Source of the DNA: Enterobacteriaceae bacterium ESL0689
Lineage (GTDB): Bacteria > Pseudomonadota > Gammaproteobacteria > Enterobacterales > Enterobacteriaceae
DNA: 64,000 nt
NCBI GenBank assembly: GCA_029433525.1
Contig: JAQTIF010000002.1
Coordinates: 310,001 to 374,000, forward strand
Direction: 5' to 3'
Shown here: positions 39,811 through 48,425 of the stretch, piece after piece
Numbering within the stretch: position 1 is the stretch's first letter
How the letters are laid out: every line of letters starts with the position of its first letter
Position numbers and translations under genes: made by a program
The notes under the pieces: generated by a model
Seen by the model: the letters and a program-made list of their open reading frames with translations, nothing else
Told to the model about the DNA's origin: nothing
The model's database searches: none

Positions 39811-41983
39811 ATATATTGGCTGTTGGTTTGGCCTGAAAGAAGCCGCTGAAGAAAATGGCGAAATGCGGATCGCCCATGCGTTTGAGGCCATAAATGATAA
39901 GCAGGCAAAGGCGAAAGCGGCGCTGCTGTTCATGGAAGCCTTTCCGGATGCTGACGACTCTCAATTCGAGTTTCGCCTGTATGTCGCCGCAGATGGTATT
40001 CCCTGCCCTGCCGAAGAATGGGATGAAGCATTTTTATTCGATCACGAATGGGATGACGATAAGGGCCACCCGATAGCGAATGTTCAGGCCAGTCCCGTTG
40101 ATTTTAACGGGCTACAGCCATCAGTGCGTATTGCTGTACTGGTGAAATATAACACGACTGAAATCACCCGTGATCAGCTTAGTGCAGCGATTGAATTACA
40201 GCAGGGAAACTCATCTACTTTTGATAGTCATATTGTTGAAGCTATTTCCAAAACACTTCCAATTCCGTCCATGTATCCTGAAAGGATACTGGAGGCTATC
40301 AATTATGTTCGCGAAAATTGCGCTCCTGATAAAAAGTGGCCGGAAATAAAAGCAGCGCTATCTGTATGGCTTGATAATCACGAAAAAGACCGCCAGGACG
40401 GAAACGAAAATCCTGTTGTTGAAACGGTCACACCTCGCCCTTACCAGCACAACTATAAAACACTGGATATTGAGATAGCAACGGCACTCTGGCCTGGGGA
40501 CGTTGATCCCAACAACCCAGATCCGGCAATAACACGCCGGGCTACTGAAATTATCAAAGAAGATCGCGAAGACTTTAAACGCTGGTCAATCCAGCTCCGT
40601 ACTCAACCCGACATTCTCAAATATGACCGTCCGACAATTTTTGGTGTGGTCCGTAACGTACCGGCAGAGGATACATACCACTTTCCAGACTCACACGCGC
40701 GGTACATCACCGGATATCTCAAAGACTACGGTAAAATGGAGAACGCAGACAATGAAACCGAACAGAATGCGGCGGCAGCAACGGGGACGGTGGAAACAGT
40801 ACCGCCTGTAGAGAATGTAGAGAATAGTGGTCCGTTCTACTTCCTCATGGCTGACGGCGAAAAAGTTGGGCGCGCAAACAAACTTAACGGGCTGAAAAAA
40901 GCCCTGGCTGATGGCGGCACCGAAATCAGCCAGGAAGAATATCAGGCGCGTAAAAATGGCACATACAAAGCGCCGCAAGAAGTTACCGCACAGCCTGCCG
41001 GGCAAACTGAAGTTAAGAAAATTGCTGATGGTGTTTTCTCAATTGATAACCTGATGGGAAATCAGCAGCTCGTCCACTCCTCAAATGAAGCCGAAAAAAC
41101 GGAATTAGCAGTAGTATCGCCTTCTACCACTACTTTCCAGTCCATTGGTGCGGCACTGGAGCATGACCTTGCCGAAAAAGGCGATAACATGAAAATCTGG
41201 CGCAGCGTAATGCGCACGGATCCCCGTTATACCAAAGACCTTGCTGGTGTGGGTTTCGAAGGTACAAGCATAAATGCTGAATACATGATTATGCGGGCTA
41301 CCGAAATCTTCGGACCCATCGGTACTGGCTGGGGATTCGAGGTTATGGAGGATCGTATGCTCCCCGGTGCCCCCATGAGCGAAGCCATCTACGAAGATAA
41401 GAAATTTATCGGAAATCGCCTGCTGCGGGATGCTGACGGAACACTTATCACCGAAAAAAATCACAGTATCAAAATCAAACTGTGGTACGCGATTGAAGGC
41501 GAAGTTCGGGGTGAGGTTGAAGCCTACGGTGCCACCAAATACCTCTATAAAACCAAACATGGAATTACCTGTGACGGTGAAGCACAAAAAAAATCTCTCA
41601 CCGATGCAATCAAAAAAGCTCTTTCCCTCCTGGGATTCTCTGCTGATGTGTGGCTCGGTATGTACGACCTGGCTGAATACAAGCAGGAGAACGCCATTGA
41701 GTTCGATATTCGCAACGCCAGTGATAAAGCCGAAGACATAACTCGCATCCGTAAAGAGCTAGACGAAAAATTCAAACTGAACACCGACAGTATGCGTTCT
41801 GCGGTCACTCCGAATGAAATATCCGGTATCGCCTCTTCCCTCACTCGGGTAATGGGCGTTCACCTCAAAGCAGCCCGCGAAAAAGCCGACCACGAATACA
41901 CCAAATACCTTGAGGGCCGACTCCGCCGCCTTGAGGAAGTTAAATCCGAATGCCTCACCAAATTACAGGAGAAAACAGCATGA
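39803..41983 (+). CDS. RecE-like N-terminal region fused to Rad52-type annealing domain
   Basis: 726 residues from ATG 39803 (GGAGGTGAAA before it). Residues 1-100 and 200-310 (NPDPAITRRATEIIKEDREDFKRW; YHFPDSHARYITGYLKDYG) resemble the non-catalytic N-terminal part of RecE-type proteins. I see no exonuclease motif (GTAxHxxxLEP is missing). Residues about 450-650 look like a single-strand annealing protein (IFGPIGTGWGFEVMED; EAYGATKYLYKTKHGITCDGEAQKKSLTDAIKKALSLLGF). So nuclease activity seems lost, and annealing remains. Likely the phage homologous recombination protein. Confidence 0.65.
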   Translation: MSKYIGCWFGLKEAAEENGEMRIAHAFEAINDKQAKAKAALLFMEAFPDADDSQFEFRLYVAADGIPCPAEEWDEAFLFDHEWDDDKGHPIANVQASPVDFNGLQPSVRIAVLVKYNTTEITRDQLSAAIELQQGNSSTFDSHIVEAISKTLPIPSMYPERILEAINYVRENCAPDKKWPEIKAALSVWLDNHEKDRQDGNENPVVETVTPRPYQHNYKTLDIEIATALWPGDVDPNNPDPAITRRATEIIKEDREDFKRWSIQLRTQPDILKYDRPTIFGVVRNVPAEDTYHFPDSHARYITGYLKDYGKMENADNETEQNAAAATGTVETVPPVENVENSGPFYFLMADGEKVGRANKLNGLKKALADGGTEISQEEYQARKNGTYKAPQEVTAQPAGQTEVKKIADGVFSIDNLMGNQQLVHSSNEAEKTELAVVSPSTTTFQSIGAALEHDLAEKGDNMKIWRSVMRTDPRYTKDLAGVGFEGTSINAEYMIMRATEIFGPIGTGWGFEVMEDRMLPGAPMSEAIYEDKKFIGNRLLRDADGTLITEKNHSIKIKLWYAIEGEVRGEVEAYGATKYLYKTKHGITCDGEAQKKSLTDAIKKALSLLGFSADVWLGMYDLAEYKQENAIEFDIRNASDKAEDITRIRKELDEKFKLNTDSMRSAVTPNEISGIASSLTRVMGVHLKAAREKADHEYTKYLEGRLRRLEEVKSECLTKLQEKTA

Positions 41984-42543
41984 ACAACCGAACTATCGAC
42001 CTTGCTTTAGAAATCAGCAAACTTGAATCCCTCGCCGCCGATGGCGGGGATCTTACCCCTGAACTGATTGCTGATACCCTGGAAGGCATAGAGGGGATGC
42101 TGGAAGACAAGTTCGACGCAACCATGAAGGTTATCCGCGACTTTGATGCAAAAGCTGAAGCCTGTAAGAAAGAAGCTGCCCGTGTTGCCGAACGTAAAAA
42201 ACACTGGGAGCGTCAGACCTTCGCACTCAAAAACTATTTGCTGCAATGCCTTCTAGCCAGCAATCGTACCACCTTCAAAACTACCCTCAACACCTTCACG
42301 GCCCGCAAAGGTAGTGTAAGCCTGAGGATTGACAATGTGGATCTACTGCCAGATGAGTTTGTCGAGTCGCATACGGAGATCATCACAATCCCGAAGAATG
42401 ACGAATTAAAAAAAGCATTACAGGAATTGGCCAACAGAATAGAAGCGGCCTACGTTGCTGGCGAAGAACCAGACCCGGAATTGCTCAAATCTATTCCGGG
42501 TGCTCACCTCGAAACAGGCTCACCAACCTTGCTGGTGCGTTAA
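41980..42543 (+). CDS. Gp157-family protein
   Basis: 187 residues from ATG 41980 (CAGGAGAAAACAGC before it). Long coiled-coil N-terminus (EACKKEAARVAERKKHWERQ) and the block TFTARKGSVSLRIDNVDLLPDEFV are typical of Siphovirus Gp157 proteins. These go with single-strand annealing genes and may help phages resist or recombine. Overlaps the upstream gene by 4 bp. Confidence 0.85.
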   Translation: MNNRTIDLALEISKLESLAADGGDLTPELIADTLEGIEGMLEDKFDATMKVIRDFDAKAEACKKEAARVAERKKHWERQTFALKNYLLQCLLASNRTTFKTTLNTFTARKGSVSLRIDNVDLLPDEFVESHTEIITIPKNDELKKALQELANRIEAAYVAGEEPDPELLKSIPGAHLETGSPTLLVR

Positions 42544-42584
42544 TCCGGATGCGGCCAGTAATGGCCGCACACTAAGGCAGAGAT

Positions 42585-42671
42585 ATGAGCGATGAAGATG
42601 AATTCGAAGCGAAAAAACTAAATGGAAGAGAAATTAACGAAATCAAACAACATAAACGCATGGTGAAATAA
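42585..42671 (+). CDS. 28-residue hypothetical peptide
   Basis: MSDEDEFEAKKLNGREINEI-KQHKRMVK. AAGGCAGAGAT precedes the ATG, and the stop is 1 bp before the next gene. Tight packing and a charged, bipolar composition support translation. Function unknown. Confidence 0.4.
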   Translation: MSDEDEFEAKKLNGREINEIKQHKRMVK

Positions 42672-42672
42672 A

Positions 42673-42882
42673 ATGGAAACTATCAGTGATTTTATCGTAA
42701 GTGCAATAGCGGTTATTTTAGTTATTGTTATATTATCCGCAATAACTATGGGCAGCACAATATTAATTGTAGGTAGTGCGATAATAGCGGCGGGTAGTTT
42801 TGTTTGTTATTTTATTTGCAGAGGTATTGCTTATATCAAAGAACGTGAAGAGGAACATCTTAATAAAAGAGGTGCGGAATGA
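42673..42882 (+). CDS. Small membrane protein
   Basis: 69 residues with two membrane helices (about 5-24 and 30-55: LVIVILSAITMGSTILIVGS, AIIAAGSFVCYFICRG) and a charged tail (KEREEEHLNKRGAE). It could act in superinfection exclusion, but this is only a guess. Overlaps the next gene by 4 bp. Confidence 0.6.
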   Translation: METISDFIVSAIAVILVIVILSAITMGSTILIVGSAIIAAGSFVCYFICRGIAYIKEREEEHLNKRGAE

Positions 42883-43223
42883 GAAAGTCATTAACCGCAC
42901 GCTGTATCAGACGCTGGCAGGTTGAATTTAAACCGCTATGTGATTCTGCTAAAAATCCGTACTGGTGTAAACGGGACTTGCGCGGATATATTAAATCATA
43001 TGCTATAGCGTCTTCGGAAAGTATAGTTTGCAGGCGTGCTGAAAAAATGGCAAAAATTAATTTATTCGGCCATGAGCTTGGCTGGAGTCCGGAATTTGCA
43101 GATTATTTTTATAAAAACAGAGAAAAATATTTAGAGGATGCAAGGAAACACTTCAATAAAAACGCAACCACTGAAGAAATAGATGATGAAATGGAGAGAG
43201 AACTGGAGGCGTGGAATGACTGA
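42879..43223 (+). CDS. Hypothetical 114-residue protein
   Basis: Basic first half (RKSLTARCIRRWQVEFKPLC, YWCKRDLRGYIKSYA) and acidic end (TTEEIDDEMERELEAWND). No known motif. Overlaps both neighbours, so it is part of the same operon. Confidence 0.55.
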   Translation: MRKSLTARCIRRWQVEFKPLCDSAKNPYWCKRDLRGYIKSYAIASSESIVCRRAEKMAKINLFGHELGWSPEFADYFYKNREKYLEDARKHFNKNATTEEIDDEMERELEAWND

Positions 43224-43842
43224 GCGCGGAATGATATTCAATACTGGAATGGTGCAAGCTATTCTTGACGGCAGAAAAACACAGACCCGGCGAGTTATCC
43301 AGTGGAAACGTACACGATTTACTGAGATTGCAGAACGCGATGACGGCAGTAAATGGCCCTGGTCAGAAGATTGTGAAAATTGTTGTGATTACTGGCACCC
43401 CTGCCCGTTCGGTTCGGTGGGAGATAAAATATGGGTTCGAGAAACGTTTAATGGATACTGGTTGAATGAGGATGAAATTCAGGAAATAAAGGAGGGAATT
43501 TCTCTGGCATCAACCTTATGCGATTATAAAGCCGATTATCCCGATAAAATGTGGCCTATGGATGGCTGGACACCATCTATCCACATGCCGCGCTGGGCCA
43601 GCCGTATTCTACTGGAAATAAAGGACGTGAGGGTTGAGCGTCTAAAAGATATCAGCGAAGAGGATGCACGGGCTGAAGGTGTTATTCCTGCTACTTACAA
43701 TATTACTCCGCCTGAAGTTGTTTATCGTGTCAGTTTTAGTGAAGTATGGCGGTCAATCTATGGTGATGAAAATTGGCAGGCTAACCCGTGGGTGTGGGTA
43801 ATCAAATTCAGGCGAATTGACGAGGTTACCACCAATGACTAA
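43216..43842 (+). CDS. ASCH-like phage protein
   Basis: 208 residues from ATG 43216. The opening MIFNTGMVQAILDGRKTQTRRVI and later WVRETFNGYW, HMPRWASRILLEI and NPWVWVIKFRRI are the pattern of the ASCH-like family found in many lambdoid phages. ASCH folds bind RNA or modified bases. Overlaps its neighbours by 8 bp on each side. Confidence 0.75.
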   Translation: MTERGMIFNTGMVQAILDGRKTQTRRVIQWKRTRFTEIAERDDGSKWPWSEDCENCCDYWHPCPFGSVGDKIWVRETFNGYWLNEDEIQEIKEGISLASTLCDYKADYPDKMWPMDGWTPSIHMPRWASRILLEIKDVRVERLKDISEEDARAEGVIPATYNITPPEVVYRVSFSEVWRSIYGDENWQANPWVWVIKFRRIDEVTTND

Positions 43843-44320
43843 TACACCTGTAATTTTAGACGTGTGCTGTGGCTCCCGCATGTTTTGGCATGATAAAAAC
43901 GACTCGCGGGCAATATTCAGTGATATTCGCGCAGAGCAGCACACTCTCTGCGACGGGCGAAAACTGGTAATTAGCCCTGATATTATCGCTGATTTTAAAT
44001 CACTGCCTTTTGCTGATGCCAGCTTCCCTGTTGTGGTGTTTGACCCGCCTCATCTGGTACGGGTTGGAGATACTGCGTGGATAGGTAAAAAATACGGGAA
44101 ACTAAATAAAGAAACGTGGCGAGAGGATTTACGGGCAGGATTTACTGAGGCGTTTCGCGTTCTGCGGCCACAGGGCGTGCTGATTTTTAAGTGGAACGAA
44201 ACGCAAATCCCTGTGAGCCAGATTCTCGCCCTGACTAGCGAGAAACCGATTATCAGCCAACGAGTCGGCAAAAACAACAAAACGCACTGGATTATTTTTG
44301 TAAAAGGCGGTGTGGCATGA
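43835..44320 (+). CDS. Class I SAM-dependent methyltransferase
   Basis: 161 residues from ATG 43835. Motif I is VILDVCCGSRMFW; the catalytic-type motif is VVFDPPHLV. The rest (FTEAFRVLRPQGVLIFKWNETQI) is a Rossmann methyltransferase. The family is common in lambdoid early regions next to ASCH-like proteins. Substrate unknown: DNA or a small molecule. Confidence 0.78.
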   Translation: MTNTPVILDVCCGSRMFWHDKNDSRAIFSDIRAEQHTLCDGRKLVISPDIIADFKSLPFADASFPVVVFDPPHLVRVGDTAWIGKKYGKLNKETWREDLRAGFTEAFRVLRPQGVLIFKWNETQIPVSQILALTSEKPIISQRVGKNNKTHWIIFVKGGVA

Positions 44321-45957
44321 ATGAAGTCGCAAAAACGCTTTATGGAGAACTGTCAGATGGGGCGTTTTTCGCCCCTGCATCTTCCGATCTGGTTGATTCG
44401 CTGATCGCCCAGTACCAGCAACTTCGGGCAGATATCGAAATGATGGCCGGGTTAATTAACACGCACCATGCATCCGTACACCATTTTCTGGAAGGTAACC
44501 AAGACCATGATCGGCGGCATTATTTTGGCGGCGTCAGCAATCTTTTTAAACCAGAAGGCGCTATAGCCAGCCTGAATGCAACCTTCTGGCAAAAAGCACT
44601 TAACATGACCGACGTTTACGAATACATGCCAAATAACCGGCGTACTGAGTGGAACGAGCAGATCCGGGAAATGAAAACGCCCGACTTCGAAGAAAAAACC
44701 GTGCGACCAACAATCATGGAACTGCTGAATTCCCGCCAGAAATTCTTTAGTGAACGTGTGGACGGTATTTTCCGCGCTCTTTCCGGCGACCACATTACCA
44801 ACAGACCGGAAGGTTTCGGCAAGCGCATGATCCTCTCGCGGGTATTCGACGAATACGGTATGACCAATCACAATATGGGCGGCTATATCCAGGATCTACG
44901 GCAGGTTATCGCGAAATTCATGGGACGTGATGAACCCCGCTGGCGTGTAACAGAGGATGCCCTACAGGAAGCCCGTTGCCGTCACGGAGAATGGCTGGTA
45001 CTGGACGGTGGCGCGTTGCGTGTCCGGGCATATCTGAAAGGTACGGCGCACCTCGAAGTACACCCGGATATGTCCTGGCGGCTCAACTGCATTCTGGCGC
45101 ACCTGTACCCGCTGGCAATCCCGCCACAATTCCGCCAGAAGCCAAAGAGAAAGCTAAAAGATTTCGTGCTGATGAGCAAGCCACTCCCCTTCGCCGTTCT
45201 GGAAGTGCTGGCGGGCTTAAAAGCAGAACGACACACCTCGATTCATCGCAACCGCTGGGACGAACCGACACAGCCACTGACTACCAATCCGTACAACCGC
45301 CGATTTGACTGGCGCGACGAAGACAAAGCGATCCGGATCCAGGCGGGGAAAATACTGGAAACCATCGGCGGCGTACTTATCAAAGCTGGTCCGAACAAGA
45401 ATATCAATATCTGGGAATTCGATTACGACCCTTCCCGCGTGTTGGGCGAGATTATCGCGTCCGGGTGTATTCCTGATCATCAGTCGCACCAGTTTTATCC
45501 TACCCCTGAATCGCTGGCTGAGTGGGCAGTTTCCGAAGCCAATATTCAGCCAAGCGATTCGTGTCTGGAGCCGAGTGCCGGTACCGGAAATCTTGCCCTG
45601 CTGATGCCAGCAGATCAGACCCAATGCGTGGAAATCTCCGCGCTACACTGCAGGATACTCAATGCGAAAGGTCTGAACGTCGAACAAGCCGATTTCATCA
45701 AGTGGGCCGAAACCACCAGCCGCCGCTTTGATAAAGTGGTAATGAACCCACCGTTCAGCGAAGGACGAGCTAAAGCGCATGTGGAAGCTGCTGCCAGCCT
45801 TGTTAAATCTGGCGGTCGCCTTGTGGCCATCCTGCCAGGAAGTATGCGAAAAAAAGACATTCTGCCGGGCTGGTCATGTATCTGGTCCGGGTTAATTGAT
45901 AACGAGTTTGATGGTACTGATGTTTCAGTTGTCATGCTGAAAGCCGAACGTAAGTGA
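44317..45957 (+). CDS. DUF4942 protein with N6-adenine methyltransferase domain
   Basis: 546 residues. N-terminal DUF4942 (about 100-290: RPEGFGKRMILSRVFDEYGM; EWLVLDGGALRVRAYLKGTAHLEVHPDM). The C-terminal domain has motif I (DSCLEPSAGTGNLALLM) and NPPF (KVVMNPPFSEGRA). It is a phage DNA methyltransferase, the fourth in this prophage, suggesting heavy DNA modification against restriction. Confidence 0.85.
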   Translation: MNEVAKTLYGELSDGAFFAPASSDLVDSLIAQYQQLRADIEMMAGLINTHHASVHHFLEGNQDHDRRHYFGGVSNLFKPEGAIASLNATFWQKALNMTDVYEYMPNNRRTEWNEQIREMKTPDFEEKTVRPTIMELLNSRQKFFSERVDGIFRALSGDHITNRPEGFGKRMILSRVFDEYGMTNHNMGGYIQDLRQVIAKFMGRDEPRWRVTEDALQEARCRHGEWLVLDGGALRVRAYLKGTAHLEVHPDMSWRLNCILAHLYPLAIPPQFRQKPKRKLKDFVLMSKPLPFAVLEVLAGLKAERHTSIHRNRWDEPTQPLTTNPYNRRFDWRDEDKAIRIQAGKILETIGGVLIKAGPNKNINIWEFDYDPSRVLGEIIASGCIPDHQSHQFYPTPESLAEWAVSEANIQPSDSCLEPSAGTGNLALLMPADQTQCVEISALHCRILNAKGLNVEQADFIKWAETTSRRFDKVVMNPPFSEGRAKAHVEAAASLVKSGGRLVAILPGSMRKKDILPGWSCIWSGLIDNEFDGTDVSVVMLKAERK

Positions 45958-46005
45958 TTTTTGATAATCAGTTTTAAAGGTATAGAGAAACGAGCAGGAG
46001 ATAAA

Positions 46006-46206
46006 ATGACGCACACTATGACCCCGGATTCACTAGTTGATTTGAAATTTATCATGGCGGATACTGGTTTCGGCAAAACATTTATCTACGACCGGGTAAG
46101 GGATGGCACCCTCGCTAAACCAGAGAAAATCCACGGACGCTCCCGCTGGCGCTACAGTGATCACTGTGAATTTAAAAATCGTCTCCTGTCGCGCACCAAC
46201 GGGTAA
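46006..46206 (+). CDS. torI: TorI-like excisionase (AlpA family)
   Basis: 66 residues, the same length as E. coli TorI of prophage KpLE1, from ATG 46006 with AGGAGATAAA before it. The block PDSLVDLKFIMADTGFGKTF is practically the TorI sequence; the end KNRLLSRTNG also agrees. TorI is a winged-helix recombination directionality factor that helps IntS excise, and in E. coli also binds TorR. It is the last prophage gene before attR, as in KpLE1 and HK620. Confidence 0.92.
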   Translation: MTHTMTPDSLVDLKFIMADTGFGKTFIYDRVRDGTLAKPEKIHGRSRWRYSDHCEFKNRLLSRTNG

Positions 46207-46278
46207 AATGGCGGGTAAAAATTTTCACATAATTATAAAAATTATTTTTTATCAATATCCTGCAGGTTAACTTTGAAG

Positions 46279-46294
46279 CCTGCAGGGGACACCA
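46279..46294 (+). other. attR core: copy of the argW tRNA 3' end
   Basis: CCTGCAGGGGACACCA equals the last 16 bases of tRNA-Arg (CCU anticodon, argW) as I recall it, including the CCA end. No tRNA body precedes it, so this is the duplicated core left by insertion, 72 bp after torI. The intact argW and the integrase gene should lie at the left prophage end, outside the window. Confidence 0.8.
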
Positions 46295-46370
46295 TCCGCA
46301 AGCATTTTCACTTCCAGTAAAGTCCACAAAATCCTTTAAAATACTTTGATCTAAATAGTTGCGGGCATGA

Positions 46371-46676
46371 ATGTCGAACGATAGCGCTATGGCAGAATCG
46401 GGACTGTGGTCACGCGAGGCTGTAGAAATGCCGATGAGCCGAAATGATGTGAGAGCGCTATATGTACATACCGCTGAATACCTGAAGGAAAGGCGCTTAA
46501 TGATGCAATGGTGGGCTGATTATCTGGACGCCAACAGAACAGCACATATTACGCCGTATAACTTCGCTCACGATACCGGGCAAAGGCATAATGTGATATC
46601 AATAGCAAACAGGAAGAAACCTACTCGCGCGCATACGTGCGCTTTATTTTACTTGTTTCACTGTTCCAGTAACTAA
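46371..46676 (+). pseudogene. C-terminal remnant of a tyrosine integrase
   Basis: The frame holds ESGLWSREAVEMPMSRNDVR and AEYLKERRLMMQWWADYLDA, the last 70 or so residues of P4/KpLE1-type integrases. The catalytic Arg-His-Arg and Tyr part upstream is missing, with only 76 bp between attR and the frame. It must come from another element once inserted at the same tRNA, because the resident prophage should have its own int at the far end. Confidence 0.75.
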
Positions 46677-46807
46677 TATCTATATATAAATCAGTAGATT
46701 AACTGAAACAACTTTTTAAGCGGCTGTTTCACCTCCTGCCCGACAATCAACGTCTAAAAATACATATAACAGTATGATTTTTATTAATTTTACCTATCCA
46801 TCACATT

Positions 46808-46831
46808 GTTGATGTATCTATTTACATCAAC
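46808..46831. promoter_or_regulatory. Palindromic operator before HTH gene
   Basis: GTTGATGTA at 46808-46816 and TACATCAAC at 46823-46831 form a perfect 9-bp inverted repeat with 6 bp between, ending 15 bp before the ATG. Likely the autoregulatory site of the gene that follows. Confidence 0.65.
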
Positions 46832-46845
46832 AAGGAGATAAGCCG

Positions 46846-47232
46846 ATGCCTGCTGTTGAGTTGATGAACCGCCGAATCCAGATAGCTGACAGAGTAATGA
46901 CCACTGATGATGCTTTTCGGGCGGCCATGTCGGACGCCTCCCGCGCAATGAAGGGGGATTTCATCGGCTCAGAGTTGATATTCCCCACGGTAGAACAACT
47001 GGCAAAAACAATGCTGGCCCCTAACCGCTGGCAAATCATCAAAGCAATGGAAGGAAAGCAGGCCATGTCTATCCGCGAGCTATCGCGCATTGTTAATCGT
47101 GATTTTCGCGGCGTATACAATGATGTTCAGTCACTACTGAGCGGAGGAGTTCTGGACAAGGATGGCAAGAAGATCGCTTTACCTTATGACCGGATTCATA
47201 TTGAGTTTAACTCAGACGATGCAGCGGCATAG
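46846..47232 (+). CDS. HTH regulator of HVO_A0114/antitoxin type
   Basis: 128 residues; AAGGAGATAAGCCG precedes the ATG. The C-terminal half is a winged helix (NRWQIIKAMEGKQAMSIRELSRIVNRDFRGVYNDVQSLLSGGVLD). This type often serves as antitoxin or regulator beside a HigB/RelE-like toxin gene. No toxin gene is found on either side (46677-46807 and 47233-47452 are empty), so it is an orphan in the scar next to attR. Confidence 0.7.
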   Translation: MPAVELMNRRIQIADRVMTTDDAFRAAMSDASRAMKGDFIGSELIFPTVEQLAKTMLAPNRWQIIKAMEGKQAMSIRELSRIVNRDFRGVYNDVQSLLSGGVLDKDGKKIALPYDRIHIEFNSDDAAA

Positions 47233-47452
47233 CCATCCCGGCCAGCAAACAAAAGACACAGGTAGAAAAGCTAAGCCAGAATGCTTGCTTAAGTGCTCTC
47301 CCATTGGGGGAAGATCAACCGAACATCTCAAAAATCATTTTTCTGGCTGGTAGCATGAGCACAGAACGGGAATTCCCAGTTTAGGATAACCCACAGATTT
47401 TAATAATGATGCAGGTTTGCATCATATTATCAGTACTTGCACCAGAGAATTT

Positions 47453-47690
47453 CTAATCGTAGATTATTTCTTCTGCTCGTGTAGCGATGTTCGAAAAACC
47501 TTCCATTGCATTGATTTTATTAACTTCTAACGGTTCGTTATAACTATCCTCCAGATTTGGATTACGCCACCAGCGCACGCACAAAAACATGCCAAAAAAC
47601 GCTAATTCCTGGATACTTACCGCGGGTAGCAACGCCCAGTGTCGCTTCAGAAACATCAATTCCCACACAGAGTGGATTTGGCAGACTCAT
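47453..47690 (-). pseudogene. N-terminal fragment of IS110-family transposase
   Basis: ATG at 47690 opens MSLPNPLCVGIDVSEATLGV, the start of IS110-type DEDD transposases with its first Asp (GIDVS). The frame stops at 47562; a further coding trace continues in another frame (VNKINAMEGFSNIATRAEE). The rest of the transposase is missing. Confidence 0.65.
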
Positions 47691-48425
47691 TATTTTACCT
47701 ATCCCTGCAAATGCGTTATGAAGTACGGACAACTGTTCGGGTTTCAGATAAGTGGCCTCAGCGTATGCGCCAGTCGCTGACCAACGGGCTTTAAACCCCA
47801 GGAAGCATCAGGCTACATACGCTTTGTCAAATCTGTTCGTTACCATGCTAACTAAATTTCGGGATACAAGGAGGTAGTCATTTAAGGGAGTCATTTAGCC
47901 AGTATGACTGATTTTTCACAGGGAGAGACAACTATCCTGACACTGAGGGCAGGGCCAAAATGGCAAGTAAAATAGCCTAATGGGATAGACTCTAACTCAG
48001 AAAGCTAACTTTAATTCACAGATAAAAGTGCTAACGCCAGTTATCACAATCGAGCAAATCGATTATGTCGTCCTGACTACCATGATAACGACAACGGATA
48101 TAAAAAATCTGAAAGCTGAAGATGCAGTTATGGCTGCTTCACATTTACGTGATCAACTGGTTTCTGCAATCGATATGATGATTTTAGGTATTTAAAATAA
48201 AGAAGAACGATGATACGTCCTCAGATAAAAAATCACTTTAACGTTAGAATTAGACCAGAATATAGCGTGAGTGCTGATGCAGTTCTGCAAGCGTACAACG
48301 TATCAGGATTGTGCAGAAAGAAGATGAAGCGTGATGGCATAAATGCTGCTCTCATTAGTCAGCGAGGCTTAGAGCCTGGCCTGACAGGCATGATTGACAC
48401 AGCCAGTAACGCCTGCTGCTCCTGT
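47691..48425. other. Gene-poor scar between IS110 fragment and host genes
   Basis: I find no convincing gene in these 735 bp. One 37-residue plus-strand frame (48082-48195: ITTTDIKNLKAEDAVMAASH, LRDQLVSAIDMMILGI) reads like the end of a helical protein and may be a fragment. The rest shows many stops in all frames. The region likely records several past insertions and deletions beside the argW attachment site. Confidence 0.5.

Noticed and set aside
46371-46676. Integrase of the resident prophage
   Set aside because: It lies outside attR and lacks the catalytic core, so it cannot serve this prophage.
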